Positions 1-11,469 of a DNA stretch of 64,000 nt are shown one piece after another. How positions within the stretch are numbered: position 1 is the first letter of the stretch; every line of letters starts with the position of its first letter. Both the position numbers and the translations under genes were made by a program. The notes beneath the pieces were generated by a model. That model did no database searches, was not told the origin of the DNA, and worked only from the letters and a program-made list of their open reading frames with translations. Where the stretch lies: the NCBI GenBank assembly GCA_000827325.1, contig KN832881.1, forward strand, positions 828,616 to 892,615, read 5' to 3'. Source of the stretch: Oidiodendron maius Zn (Eukaryota > Ascomycota > Leotiomycetes > Myxotrichaceae).

Positions 1-486
1 GAAAATTGGCTTGAACTGGTTCATGCCAGCGTTTGTGAAAAGAAGGGTTGGGTCATTGTGGGGTACGACGGAGGATGAAGGAACTGCAGGATAGCACAAA
101 TTAGCAGGCCGTATCTGGAAAAGGAGGCGAATGAGAATCCAGGCAGTGCCAATTGCATCAAGAACCCCCATTCCATAGCAACCCGCGAACTAAAAGGAGG
201 TAGACAAAGCAGAGGCTTCACAGCTGCCCCGCCACATACCTATAGTGTGGCCCCGCTGCTCAAAGTAGTCAAGGAATTGCTTCCTGACGAGGGGGGCAGT
301 CCATTTGGTTTTCGAGTCCACCATCTTGGCAATATAGTTTGAGAAGTTGCGGGATCCGACTCTGTGCGTTGTGGTTGTGGCGAGCTCCCAGAAGAATTGC
401 GGCTTCGATGTGGTTTTGTAGACGGTCCCAACGTGAGTCACGGGGATTCTGCTCAGACGACTCCTGCAACCACCCAAAGTGTTCAT
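1..486 (-). CDS. ALA1: Alanyl-tRNA synthetase, 5' part (runs off the left edge)
   Basis: Charges tRNA-Ala with alanine. Only the N-terminal part is here. Exon 1 ends at 240, the intron is 239..84 (GTATGT donor, CTGCAG acceptor), and exon 2 is 83..1. The joined frame carries the class II signature near the N-terminus: [16 protein letters not shown], then [20 protein letters not shown], then NQFKPIF. Two in-frame starts are plausible. The ATG at 486 adds a 54-residue Arg/Ser/Thr-rich leader poor in acidic residues, which looks like a mitochondrial presequence. The ATG at 324 begins [11 protein letters not shown] in a good context (AAGATGG) and would give the cytosolic form. Yeast ALA1 makes both forms from one gene by alternative starts; that this gene does so is inference. 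It is head-to-head with the gene at 636. Confidence 0.93.
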
Positions 487-635
487 CGGCTTCGCGAGAG
501 CACCAGACGTGTGCCGACGGCGATCTCGAATTGCTCCCTGCGCGAATCTCAATTGTGATCGACTGAGCGTCGATATCTACTCCAACCACTAAGGAGGTTC
601 TGGAGAGTTGGAGGAGTTGGGCGAGGTGCGATGGG

Positions 636-1364
636 ATGGATCGTGTGCAAGCGACAGGCAGAGTCGGGAAAAGAAAGGCTACTGACAGCCAAGACAACGA
701 ACGCCTTACCAAAAGACTGAGTCTGCTCAATCTTGGTGTGTCTCCTTCTATTGCTATTGGTCTCCCTACATCCATGGACAATGGTTGACAGGATAAATCC
801 ACAGAACGCAATGGCGAGAAGCTGTACGTGCCCGTAGAGCAAACCTACGTAGGCTCACCACCGCCCTTCAAGCCCAAGGCTCCAATACAGGCTCTAGATA
901 ACGACGTTATGCGATTAGATGATTCGAAGCACAAGGTCTACATATATGATCTCGACGCCGAATTATCAGAGAGCGAGTCTGACGATGGTAAGCTCGTCTT
1001 CCTTCCAGATATAGAGAAGCATCTACGGGAATCACGTATACCGCCACCTGTCCTAGCCAACTGTGAAGGCGAATTGGCAGGAAATAAGCAGCTTGTTCTC
1101 TATAATATTCCAAGTTCTTTGACTGTGCCAGAAGAACGGGATAATGTTAGGAAAGCAATCATGGAAGCAAGAGCTCGAGTTCGAGAAAGGCAAGAGGGAA
1201 GAAAGCAGACAGAGGAACGAGATGTTGGGGCTCGTAATGAATTAATAAACGGTGGCATGAATTCTCGTTTTGGATTTCATGTTGCTGCTGGCGAAACATC
1301 GACAGCCATCCCAAGAATTCCAGAAGCAGACGAATATGATCCAGACGCTATGGATCTGGGCTGA
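636..1364 (+). CDS. Conserved fungal protein of unknown function, 219 aa
   Basis: I do not recognise a named family. Exon 1 is 636..735, the intron 736..804 (69 bp, GTGTGT donor, CACAG acceptor), exon 2 805..1364. Exon 1 begins MDRVQATGRVGKRKATD and ends in KRLSLLNL; splicing continues into ERNGEKLYVPVEQ. The middle contains an acidic segment (YIYDLDAELSESESDD), LVFLPDIEKHL and LVLYNIPSSLTVPEE, followed by an Arg/Glu-rich likely helix (about 125-150). The C-terminus is acidic. There is no signal peptide or membrane segment. The basic start and acidic blocks would suit a nuclear or adaptor protein, but this is only inference. Its start lies 150 bp from the upstream ALA1 start, so the two genes probably share a promoter. 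Confidence 0.8.
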
Positions 1365-1649
1365 GGCACATAGGCGCAAATATTCTTAGGCATGACTAGA
1401 TTAGTTGCATTAGAGACGTCCTTGAGTAATCAAAACTTTGTCAATCCATGTACATTTCCGTTAGTACATTTATAGGGTCAAGAAACTCCCAGACTGTCCG
1501 CCCTCATACGCTTACTTTCGATGCTTTAAAACTTGCGGTCCTCGATAGCACCAAATCAATTTTGCCTATACTCTAAGCTCAAAGCTAATAGGGATTATTG
1601 CTGGCCGCATTCACTCCTATTTGGGAAAGATTTCGCGCCTCCTTCACTC

Positions 1650-2297
1650 TCATGGTCTGTAAGGATTATTGCTAGTATTACTCGTTCCAGTATGATTTGA
1701 CTGCACTGCAGCAGCAGGAGGCGGTCCTGCTGGCGCCTCATATGACGGCGACGGGTCTCCACCTGCCACAGGTCTTGTGGTTGGCACATTTCCCCACTGC
1801 GAAGGGTCGACTTTGGATGCACCTGCTGGCGGCTGATATGTAGGAGGCTTGGGTGCTCTAGGGTCGTACACTGGAGGTGGCATCGGGTGCATGTTGTATC
1901 CTTCGCCATTGTAAGGGTAATAGTATGCTGTAGGATCTCGATAGCTTGGATCGTACGCCGCACGTTGCTGCCGGTTGAGCATCCACTAGATGATAGTCAG
2001 CGGCCGAGTTAACCCGTTATTGAGAGAAGTCCCTTACTCGATGGTACGGCAGTGGCGCAAGACCCTTATTGATTCTCCTTCTCGCGTGGCAATACCCCAG
2101 AGTCAGAAAGGCGAAGACAATAACCAATATTCCCAGGAATATCGACCATCTCACAATCTGGCCAGTCTGTCTAGGAGTCAGCGACTTGAACGATACTGAT
2201 CTTGAATATGCCTTACTCTAGTCCACCAGAATGGAACATCGTCATCAAACTGGTCATTCGGGTCATTAAAATTCTGCCGGGGGAGAATGCTCGACAT
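1650..2297 (-). CDS. RCR-family single-pass membrane protein with PY motifs
   Basis: Three exons: 2297..2217, 2166..2038 and 1985..1650; introns are 50 and 52 bp with GTAAGG donors. The product has 181 aa. One membrane segment (about 34-54) is followed by a basic stop-transfer stretch (HARRRINKG) and a Pro/Tyr-rich cytosolic tail. This matches the fungal RCR family (Congo red resistance, chitin deposition, endosome-vacuole traffic). Two PPxY motifs, PPVY (about 107-110) and PPTY (about 117-120), are candidate binding sites for the WW domains of an Rsp5-type ubiquitin ligase, as known for yeast Rcr1. The short acidic N-terminus (NDPNDQFDDDVPFWW) would face the lumen. Family assignment is fairly firm; the exact role is inferred. 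Confidence 0.85.
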
Positions 2298-2876
2298 TCT
2301 GTCTGGATAGTTGAGTGTAGCTCTTAGGTACGAGGGAGTGGGAAAGAAGGAGGCTCGAAACCACGTAAGAAATAATGAATTAGGAGGAGGAACTTGAATA
2401 GATTTCGCAGCTTGAAAAGAGAGAGAACAATAAGCTTTCACCACAGTCTTGATCAGTAGCGCTGCCAAGTTTGAGGCGATAAGGTGCAACAACCACTATG
2501 CCTGCGACGTTTCAGAGCCTGTCACTCCTTGTCACAGATGACAGCCAACAGTAAATCGCAAAACTAGGAGCTGTCCCGGCAAATGTTTGCCAGGAATGTT
2601 GAAACCCAGCTTGCGCAGCTTTGAAAAAGTGTTGTTTTATTGGGGAGTGAGAATGCCCCCTAATGAGATGGTGATGATGCGTCCCGAAACTAAGGTGGTA
2701 TAAATATCCTCGGCTTCCCCCATAGCACTGAACAGTACAGCACGTGATGTAATATAGGAGTTTCTACCAGCTCCAAGCCGTATTTCCTTGGTAATCTCGA
2801 GGTTTTGGACTCCGTATATACAGCTAGTGTTCTCACATAACATTATACAGTAAGTTTGAACTACATACTTATGTAA
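2298..2876. other. Intergenic, RCR promoter / VPS8 3' side
   Basis: There is no supported gene here. It should hold the 5' leader and promoter of the RCR-family gene and the 3' UTR of VPS8. Open frames are short and show no recognisable protein. A CACGTG core is seen near 2742. Confidence 0.6.
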
Positions 2877-5800
2877 CTATCCATCTATCGGACACCTGAA
2901 CTCCCTGCCGTCAGATATATCCCCAGGGATTTCGTTACCGGCCTGGATAGCTTCCAAGCAAGACTGATGATAAATATGCCTACATGCCAAAACTACCAAA
3001 GGCTCCAATTCTTTCTGAGCCCCAAGTTCAGATTCGCTCCCAACTCCTGACCCACCTCCGGCGTTTGTAGCAGGGTCGTTGCCCATTGCTTTGTGCCTGG
3101 TGGTTTCGGTCATACTAGCCTTACTCACGTTCCTCGTATGTGCTCTGCCTTTGCCTCGCCCAGAATGGCCTTCGTTCTGCTCAGCCCTCCGTTCCTCTCT
3201 CCTCTTAAGCTCTAATTCTTGCTTCTTCTCCCACTCGCCAAATACGTCACCAGTGACCCCGGGCCCCCAGACTCGGCGACCACAACCTTCGCAAGTAGAG
3301 CCACGCGGCCTCCAGCCACGCTGACGCAGTTCAGCTGCGGCCTTAACGTTGACAAACAGATCTTTGTCTAAAAGGCGATTCGCCAAGCTCAAAATGATCT
3401 CCTCGTATGCGTAGGCTGAAAATATCGAAGTAAGCACCGCACGCAAATCGCTAAGGTTTGGTGATGAAATAGATGCTCTAGTTAAAAAAGCCCGAAGGAT
3501 TCGCAAAAACGATAAGCTGGCGCCAGACGGGGTTGGCGTCGACGTAGACGTTAGTAACGCTGTGAAAGTGCGCTGAACCAGTATGCGCAGCTTGATAAGC
3601 AGTTTGTCGGACTGTATGTTTTCAGCCGGTAGTCCATCGAAGTCGTTCAAGCTGGCCGAGATATACCGCGTAATATGCACTGTAACATCGATTAAATCTA
3701 GCCACAGGACTTCTTCTGGAAGAAGCTCGCTCTTTGCAGCACCTTTTTTCCGAATTGTCGGTGCAGTGGGGCGTGAAGCCTTTGTCTGGCCTTGGCAGAG
3801 CCAGATTCCAACGTTTGTATATTTTTGCAGAGCAGCCAGAAGGTCCTCTGCAGCCTCCTCCACCTGAATAGATTCCATATCTTCAGTGGAACCACTCAGT
3901 AACCCAACAAAAGTGGCCTCTAGCGTCTGCAGATGTTTCACCAGTCTATCCATCGCTTCTCGAATCTGGCCATCGCGAGACATCAAAATCACGGCGGCAT
4001 CAATAACACCACTTTCTTCCAAATACGGTAAGACTTTTTCGAGGTGCAAGTCACTCGTTTGTACCAACTCCACAAAGTCTACCACATGTGATGGATCAAA
4101 TTTGCACATGAGCTGCACGTAATGCTCAGTAAAGTCGGCTCGTGATTCGTGATTTGGCACACTGCCTTCTTTACCAATAGACTCCAATAGAGTGTGGAGA
4201 TACACATACTGAACCTCAGGGTCGTTTACGATGGAGTCAAGGAGCTTTTGATGAAGCGAGGGCGCATACAAATCGATGGTTTCCGCTGTCCTAGTCGGGT
4301 TGATGTTGACCAACTGTCTGGCATGAGCTTCAATCACTTCATGGACCGCTTTGATCTGCCTTTTGGTAAGGCCGGAGTGAGATCTCAGACACTCTGCCAA
4401 ACAGCTAAAAATGGACTCTCGGTCGTCTGGGTCCTCAAAGTACATTTCAATCAGCTTGTTATGCTGCCTTTCGGATTTATACATGTGCTTGAGAACTCTG
4501 TAAAACCTGGCGTTTCGGAAAAGCGGAACCAGAGAGAGGAAGTCTGGTGGATGGTAGACGGATAAAAGATATTCAGCGCTTAGTTGCGCATCATCAGCGA
4601 TGTCCTCTCCTGGATAATTACAAAGTCCTGTTAGAACCTTTTGCAAAGCTGTCCCGGAAAGCAGCAGATACTGAGGGAACTTCGGAAGATTGCGTGCAAT
4701 AAACATGTCAAGATAAATTGTATCTTTTGCAGCAAAATCATTCCCATTCATGACCTCCAGTAAGATCGTGATTATGTACTGTCTGTTAACGGACAGCCCG
4801 AAAACCAGCTCTTCTGGCAGGTTATGGCTAGAGCCACCGTTTACCGCCCGTTCCGGAGTATCATTAAGAAAGGTGTCCTCAAACCCTTCATTTAAAGCAC
4901 TGAGAAAGCTTGGGGCATCAAATTTTAGAATTAGCCGGAGATACGGGAATGACTGCTCTTGATTCGGACTAGACTTCGTCAAGAATGGCTTTTCGCTCCC
5001 TTTTGGCCAGGTAATTGTCTTGCCGGAAAAGAGAAACCAGTATAGTTCTGCTTTGGCATTTAGGGCCTGCTCATCCTCGAGAAGCTCGCCTGTAGGATAT
5101 ATCCGACCAGTGAAAGTATACGACAAGTATGGAAACATCTTTAATGCATTAACACTAAAAACTGGATCTTCCATGGCATTGCCGTTCGTGAAGCCCCTAT
5201 TCTGGACAATAGGCACTAACAGGGTAAGGAGGTCAATGAGGGGAGTCACATAGTCGCTGAGAGCCTGGTTCCAGACGTAGATGAGAGCGTCGTAAAGATT
5301 GTGCTGCTTGCAGAGAGTCGTGATCTGGTCTATGTCTAAGGTTGCGGTATCCATGTGACATATCATTTCTTCCAGGCGATTTTCGTTGCCTTTACTCACA
5401 AAATGAGTAACCATCGTTTTTACGACAGTGGGAGGGATGGTAGTAATTTGTTTCTCAAGGATATGGGGCTCCAGAGTCTCGAGGAAGATGCCTTCAGAAT
5501 TACCTTCTTCATACCATTCGTAGGCTTCGTCGAAAAGAAAATCAATGTTGCCAAGGCTCAAGCATGCCTCAAAGCACGCTTCCGCGAGCCCCCCAAGACT
5601 AACATCTTCGGCCACAGTGGAACGTTTCTGCAATTGGCCGAAAGCAAATTTTAGCGATGCTGTCATGATTTCGATCAACTTCTCCTCAACCAGGGAGTGC
5701 CGTAACTGCGCATCTTCCGGAAGCCCAATTGTGAGCTTGTCAGCATCTCCTGTATAGTACGACGTGGCGAGTTGGATTGCACCAATATAGTCGCCATCTT

Positions 5801-7737
5801 CCATCAGAGCGATAAGTCGATCCGCCCAGTTCGATAATGATCCGATGGAGACATCGTTGAACCCGAGAAGAAATATCCGGGCTTTATATGCTTTGAAGCT
5901 CATGTGGAATGCATCAGCTACAACACCATGCATCGACGGGTCCTCCTCATCTAGCTGCTCTACAAGGCTGTGCAACTGTTTTGAAAATAGATCTTGGTGG
6001 TAAATGTGTTTGTGAACGAGATCAAACGCCTCAGTCATACGCATACTTCCGTCCTCGAGAACGATTAGTCGTTGGGTAATGGTTAAGACAGTGATAACAG
6101 ATCGGCTGAGCCACTGCACGGCAACGATGGCTTCTTCAGCTTTCCACCTGCTGCGAGCTTTGAAAGAGAGACTTGCAGGCTTATCTTTATCTGGGGACTC
6201 GATCTCATCAACATCCAGAACAGTCAGAACGTTAGACCAGCAGTATACAAGTTTTACCTGAGATATATCACTGCCAGTCTTGGGATCCTTAACTTTTAGC
6301 TTGACAGCTGGAAACCACGCAAGACATCCGCTCATGGCACTATGAGCCGCCACTTCCTTCGGCCGCGATACCTTATGTTGAGTCTGAGCTACTGGGGTTG
6401 TTGAAACAATCACCAATAGATATGGAGTGAGCATCGCTGTAAGACCTAGAGTGTCTGTGCATCGCTCAACATTGCCGAGAGGTAGTGAAGCAAATGCCAG
6501 AACTGTGCTTGGTTTCCGCGGCTTTCCAGACGTGGAAACATCGTTGGGATATCGACCCAAAATACGTGTCGTTTTCACAGCGCGCCCGACAGCGCCGAAG
6601 CCCCTCGTTGCAAGATGAGAGAAGGCCATTCCTCTATCATCAGCTGACACAAGGGCCGTATGTCTCGTGCCAAGGAAGCCCAAATGTCTAATGGGAATGT
6701 TTGGAATATGCCCATCCATAGTACGACGTGCCATCTGCGACGGTTCAAGGCTCGGAATATGTAGAAATGGTCGAGCCGCTCGTGCTGTCTCCCAGGTGAA
6801 AATACTGCCATTTGCGTGACCGCCAGCAACTATGAGATGGTCTGCAGAGATCGCAATAGAAGTAATAGCACCAGATTCCACAGCTAGCAGGGTTAACAAT
6901 TTACTAAACCGAGGGATTCCAAGAGCCTACCTTTGGTACCAGGCCCAATTATTGACTTGAGCTTCTGATAGTAATCAAAAACCAGGATAATTCCTTTCGA
7001 CGTTCCCAGAACTATAGACGCAGATACTGCTATACACGTTGGAACGCCAAAATTGCGTTTGCCGGCCTCGGAAAACGCTTGTCCATTTAGCTTCTTAAGC
7101 TTAGTCCATCGCACAACTTCCCAGGGAGGAGATGGACTTTCCAAGTCTCCAGAATCAAGTGCTATTTGACTGCTTATAGAGGCTTGCCGTGAGGAACCTC
7201 TGAGGAAGGGCGAGGAGGCACGAGGTAGGGAGTATGTTGCACTTGAAATCCGAGACTGGAAGCGTCTGTCAAAAGGTCGGAAAGATGGGCTCGGGCTCTC
7301 GAGACCTTGCCGTGATGCAACAGAGGGTAGAATGCCACTTCCACCAGGAGACGATATGTAGGAGCCCTATGAGATGGTTAGAAAATATGAGAAGAGTGGT
7401 TCAACTAGCGTACCTGGACAGATGGAGTGTCGTCAGGGTTGGACATTATAGACTCTGGAGGGCTTCCCGGCCGTCGAGGCAGGGCTTCTGATGCCCCATC
7501 CTCAGACCCATCCTCTGCTTGCTGAACAACTTGATACTGGTTGGTTCTGTTGTCAACCTGTTGTGGTGTGGGGTGGCCACCTCTATCTCGCTCTTCTTGC
7601 AGCAATTGTATTATCCTCTCTTCACCAGGTTCAGAGCCATTCTGGCCGGGTTCCGTTGGGTTCGCATCTGCCGCAGCCACATCTATAGCGTCCTTCTCCT
7701 CCTCGCCGCTATCGTTGTCCACGGAAGAAGCGCTCAT
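2877..7737 (-). CDS. VPS8: Vps8, CORVET tethering complex subunit
   Basis: CORVET-specific subunit that tethers early endosomes through the Rab5-type GTPase. Exons are 7737..7414, 7366..6931 and 6883..2877; both introns are 47 bp. Product 1588 aa, in the usual range for filamentous fungi. Residues 1-160 are Ser/Pro-rich and disordered. A beta-propeller-like region follows (WTKLKKL.GQAFSEAGKRNFGVPT; LVSADDRGMAFSHLATRG), then a long alpha-solenoid. The C-terminus holds a split RING-like zinc site: C1451-x2-C1454, a basic linker of about 100 residues, C1554-x-H1556-x2-H1559-x2-C1562, then C1584-P-I-D as the last residues. The ATG at 7737 is chosen because it is the first in-frame one after a stop near 7818; an extra upstream exon cannot be excluded. 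Divergent from the gene at 8208. Confidence 0.95.
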
Positions 7738-8207
7738 CGGGAATGCACCATGGCTCAGCAAAGATAGGTCGGATGCGCCACGGTCCACAGACTCTTCTGG
7801 ATTCTGGATCTCACGGCCCCATTAGAAGATGATGAGGGTCGGTCCAGTTTCGTGAAGAACTTGGAACTTTTGCAAAAGGCAAGTGTCTCTCTGCGTTGAA
7901 TATGTGGTATCCTGGGCACAGAAGCTTGTCTCCTTCTGCCTAATTAATGAGAGCTCGCTTGTGGCGGCACGATCAGATGTCAATTGAGTTTTGGTAAAGA
8001 GGAAGCCACAAAGGGAGTGGGCGTCCGAGTGTGTACTATGGTATAGCTATCGCTAACAGCAGCAGAAGCACTGAAGCCTCGCGAGAGGTTACGCGGATAC
8101 GGGAACCCGGTGGTTGGTTTATCCGGCCCTTGACAGAATATCCGCACTGCAGCCTCGCAGGACAACCTCATTGCAAATATTGACGAAGACCCAGGGCTTC
8201 AACTACA
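7738..8207. promoter_or_regulatory. Divergent promoter region VPS8 / GPALPP-like gene
   Basis: About 470 bp between two divergent start codons. No gene is supported. It must contain both promoters; I see no clear TATA box or paired motif. Confidence 0.5.
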
Positions 8208-9281
8208 ATGCCTCGTCATGGCCCAGAGCTGCCTTCCCACCTAGCAAAACGCAAGCGCTCAATCGATGAGGCAGAACCGCCTAATTCACCCCCGCATAAG
8301 TTGCAGGCTACCCCCGCGCCAACGCGAAACCTAGGACCTGCTCCACCACTATCCAAGAATCCAGACGAAGTAGACATAGATGACAGCTCAGAAGATGACT
8401 ATGGGCCTGCTCTTCAGCCGAGCAGGCCAACCAAAGAGCCCTCTCCGCCTCCAATACGGGACTTAGGCTCCACGACACCATCCAAGAACCCAGACGAGCT
8501 TGACATAGGTGACAGCTCAGAAGGGTATGGACTAACCCCCCAATCCAATCCCTCGAACCCTTCTCCCAAAAAAAGAATCTTAGGACCTTCACTACCACCA
8601 GCCCCACTCACCACCATGCCCTCCAAACCTCCAGACGCTCCCGAATCCTCTGATTCAGAAGACGAGTACGCCCCACCTCTGCCCCCCGCCGCAGGCTCCC
8701 ATGCCGAGAAACAGCTCCTCCAGCAGCAACAACAGCAATCCAGCTCCCGCTCTGCCGCCTCCTCCGAAGCACCCAAACAGCGCCGTGCAGAATGGATGCT
8801 AGTGCCCCCCTCCGCCGACGCATCACGCCGCGCAGATCCCACACAGATCAAAGCCCGCAAATTCGCGTCCTCACGCGGCGGCGGCAGCACTGGGCCAGCT
8901 GACAAAGGGATCAGCGCCATATGGACTGAAACACCAGAAGAAAAGCGACGGCGACTAGAAGACGAGGTGCTCGGACGCGTGGAAGCGTCGACGTCCTCGT
9001 CATCGACAGCCCGCAAGAAAGATAGCAGGGGCGAGAGAGAGGACGCAGAGACAGAGCGGCGGATTCGCGAGTACAACGAGCGAAACCGTGGGAAGAGTTT
9101 GTATGAGGCGCATAAGGACAAGTCGAAGGAGAAGCAGGAGGAGGACGATCCGAGCAAGCGAGAATTTGATCGGGAGAAGGATATGGCGCTGGGCGGGCGG
9201 CTGGGGCATGGCCAGAAGAGGGAGATGTTAGCAAAGGCGGCAGATTTCGGGAGCCGATTCCAGAAGGGGAAGTATTTGTAG
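8208..9281 (+). CDS. GPALPP-motif / DUF3752 protein
   Basis: Single exon, 357 aa. The C-terminal third matches the DUF3752 domain of human GPALPP1 and its fungal relatives: KGISAIWTETPEEKRRRLEDE, a basic-acidic helical stretch, then GRLGHGQKREMLAKAADFGSRF at the end. The N-terminal half is low-complexity and contains imperfect acidic repeats of the type NPDE(V/L)DI.DSSE...YG, each followed by a Pro-rich GPALQP or APPLPP-like box. These are the GPALPP motifs that name the family. A nuclear role near splicing has been suggested for the family but is not established. Neighbours VPS8 (divergent) and the RING gene (convergent) give no functional hint. Confidence 0.88.
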   Translation: MPRHGPELPSHLAKRKRSIDEAEPPNSPPHKLQATPAPTRNLGPAPPLSKNPDEVDIDDSSEDDYGPALQPSRPTKEPSPPPIRDLGSTTPSKNPDELDIGDSSEGYGLTPQSNPSNPSPKKRILGPSLPPAPLTTMPSKPPDAPESSDSEDEYAPPLPPAAGSHAEKQLLQQQQQQSSSRSAASSEAPKQRRAEWMLVPPSADASRRADPTQIKARKFASSRGGGSTGPADKGISAIWTETPEEKRRRLEDEVLGRVEASTSSSSTARKKDSRGEREDAETERRIREYNERNRGKSLYEAHKDKSKEKQEEDDPSKREFDREKDMALGGRLGHGQKREMLAKAADFGSRFQKGKYL

Positions 9282-9995
9282 CTTAAAAATGGAGTGTACG
9301 AATGGTTACATCTATGTAACACCCATCTTGACAGATGTATACTGGATGGATATTTGATTTGGCATATGCATTTAACATGTCCCGCGCACGTGAGATAGTA
9401 GGATATAAAAGTGTTTCTCAAAAGCTCAGAGCTCATGGATTTTACTATTCTCCAAATATCTCTCCTGCTGGCGCAACTGGGTATCAGACCAAGCAAATTG
9501 GTGCATCGTCAAATGAGCCGCATCATCATGGCATCCATTAGTACCAACACATCCCTTACTTCCTCCTCCCCCGCTCATGTCTTGCTCCCAACCAGGACGT
9601 TTTCAATGGTGCAGCTTCTCAACTTTCCTTCCTTGCACCGCTCACATGCCTCATCCCCCGCAAATATATCTCGATCTGAAATAAAACCTGATAATGCGCG
9701 CTATCTAGTAAGGACCGCCTAGTTCGAGCACTGATAAAGAGATCGCTAAAACTGACAGAAGTGGGTTGTGACAGGAGATATCACGAGAATACTGAGTTGA
9801 GTATGTGTCGAAGGGTGGAAGTCCGCGTATATGAGGGTGCATAGTGTCGTATGTCAAGAGATCTGTGGACCAGAACTGTGCGTAGTCACATGAAAGGATA
9901 TGGGTATCTCAAGCCTGACCGATGAGAAATGCACCTATAATCTGACAATATAATGGAGATTTGCGGATGACTGGCATCATTATGAAACTGACACT
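9282..9995. other. Convergent 3' intergenic region
   Basis: It lies between the 3' ends of two converging genes and is AT-richer than its flanks. No convincing open frame or RNA gene was found. Confidence 0.5.
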
Positions 9996-11469
9996 TCATC
10001 GAGGGGCCACGCCAGCCTCAAGCTGTGACGGAGATGGCTGAGCAACCTCCTCTGTGACGTTGCTTGATGCCGTCCGGTTTCGCCCTGGGAGTGAGATAGA
10101 CCGGAAAGGATTACTTATCCTCGGTCTCCACCTGGGTGGAGCAGCAGTGTCGGAAGGATTGCTCTGCCCAGCTCCAGCCGTTGCAGTATTAGTCGCGGTC
10201 TCGGTCGTTGCAGCCACAATAACAGCGGCAGCAGCACGACGCCCTCTGACTTCCCGTCGAGATTCTCGCGGCCCGTACATAGCTCCATCTCCTGGATAGC
10301 CTGCGATGGTGAATCGACCATGGAGGACCATACGGCTAGAACGGACGCCCATCCAGGTTGGTGCTGGAGTTTGTGGTGTTCTATGGCGACGACTAGAACG
10401 CTCAGGCTCTGTTGTTTCGCCTTCAGGTCGAGGTTTAGGTATGTAATAGTCGGCTTTGCAGAGCGGGCAGCAGGCACGACGACTGGTGAGCCATGGATCC
10501 AAGCATCCGGCATGGAATGCATGGCCGCAGGTCAGGCCTCGAATGTCATCGTCTGGTTCTAATGTGTCGATGCAAATGGCACACGAGTCACCAGGATTCG
10601 CCAAAAGCTCTGGCGCAACAGCAGTATGGATATGTTCATCATCATCATCGTCCTCGTCCTCGTCCGTTCCTCTAGAGTGGTCATGCTTATCCACAGTGCT
10701 ATCAGTCGTTTGCACTTCTTGTAGACCGAAATGCTCAATGGAGGGGGACGTAGGTTCCTTCTCTGCCACAGCTGCCTCCACACTCTTACGCTTGCCAGCA
10801 GCCTCACCTTGGTCCTCAGGGGCTTCAGCCTTCGAAGCTGCCGCCAGCTTGTCATCATCATGCGAAGGAGAGATAACGGCGTCTAACTCTCTGACACTAG
10901 CAGCACGACTCGGAGGAGTTGTAGCTGAAACGCCGCCATTTGTCGATAGGCCCTCACTGGCCCTCGCTGCGACCCAATTCTTGTATTTGGACAGAGGGAA
11001 GCGTTCGTTCACTTCGTCCATGGTCATCAGTTTCTTCTCCCGCCTGCGGCGGTGGGGTCTAGCTGGCATGGTGTCCAGGGTGATAGGGTCCACTTCCTCG
11101 CCGTTGCGTAGGGCCCGGTTGCGTGCGTTGTACCGGAAGCAGTACTTGACGCCAACAATAATCCTGTGATGGAGGTTAGCTTGTCTTGCTGAATTGCAGA
11201 CCGATTACTCCTCACCAGAGATTCGTGAAAACCACGCCGAATCCCAAGGCTACGAAAAACAGAAGGGGTGAGCTGCTCCCGCCGCCACCTCCTCCTCCTG
11301 ATGTGGTCGAGGATGCTGCAGGCGCGGGGGACGTCGAAGTCTGAGGGCCTGATAATATCGTCGTAGGCGGGGGAGTTGTGCTCAGAGGCGGCTGGCTGGT
11401 ACCGGCCTGTTGAGCCACCCGCTCGACGACATAGAGTATCGAGGTGTTGATTTGATTGATAGCAGCCAT
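9996..11469 (-). CDS. Membrane-anchored RING-H2 protein (putative E3 ubiquitin ligase)
   Basis: Two exons, 11469..11216 and 11163..9996, with a 52 bp intron (GTGAGG donor) splitting a Trp codon. Product 473 aa. A short N-terminal Ser/Thr/Pro/Gly-rich lumenal part, including a run of seven glycines, is followed by one membrane segment (about 69-93, PLLFFVALGFGVVFTNLW then IIVG). A basic region (PHRRRREKK) and a long acidic linker lead to a RING-H2 finger at about 279-320: CAIC...C-x-H-x2-H-x2-C...CPLC. The tail is basic and Ser/Pro-rich. This layout is typical of membrane-bound E3 ligases of secretory or vacuolar membranes. The substrate is unknown. The catalytic role is inferred from the intact RING. 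Confidence 0.88.

Noticed and set aside
8414-9496. 360-codon minus-strand frame opposite the GPALPP-like gene
   Set aside because: Shadow of the real gene: Ser-rich reverse reading of its acidic repeats, no start context or domain.
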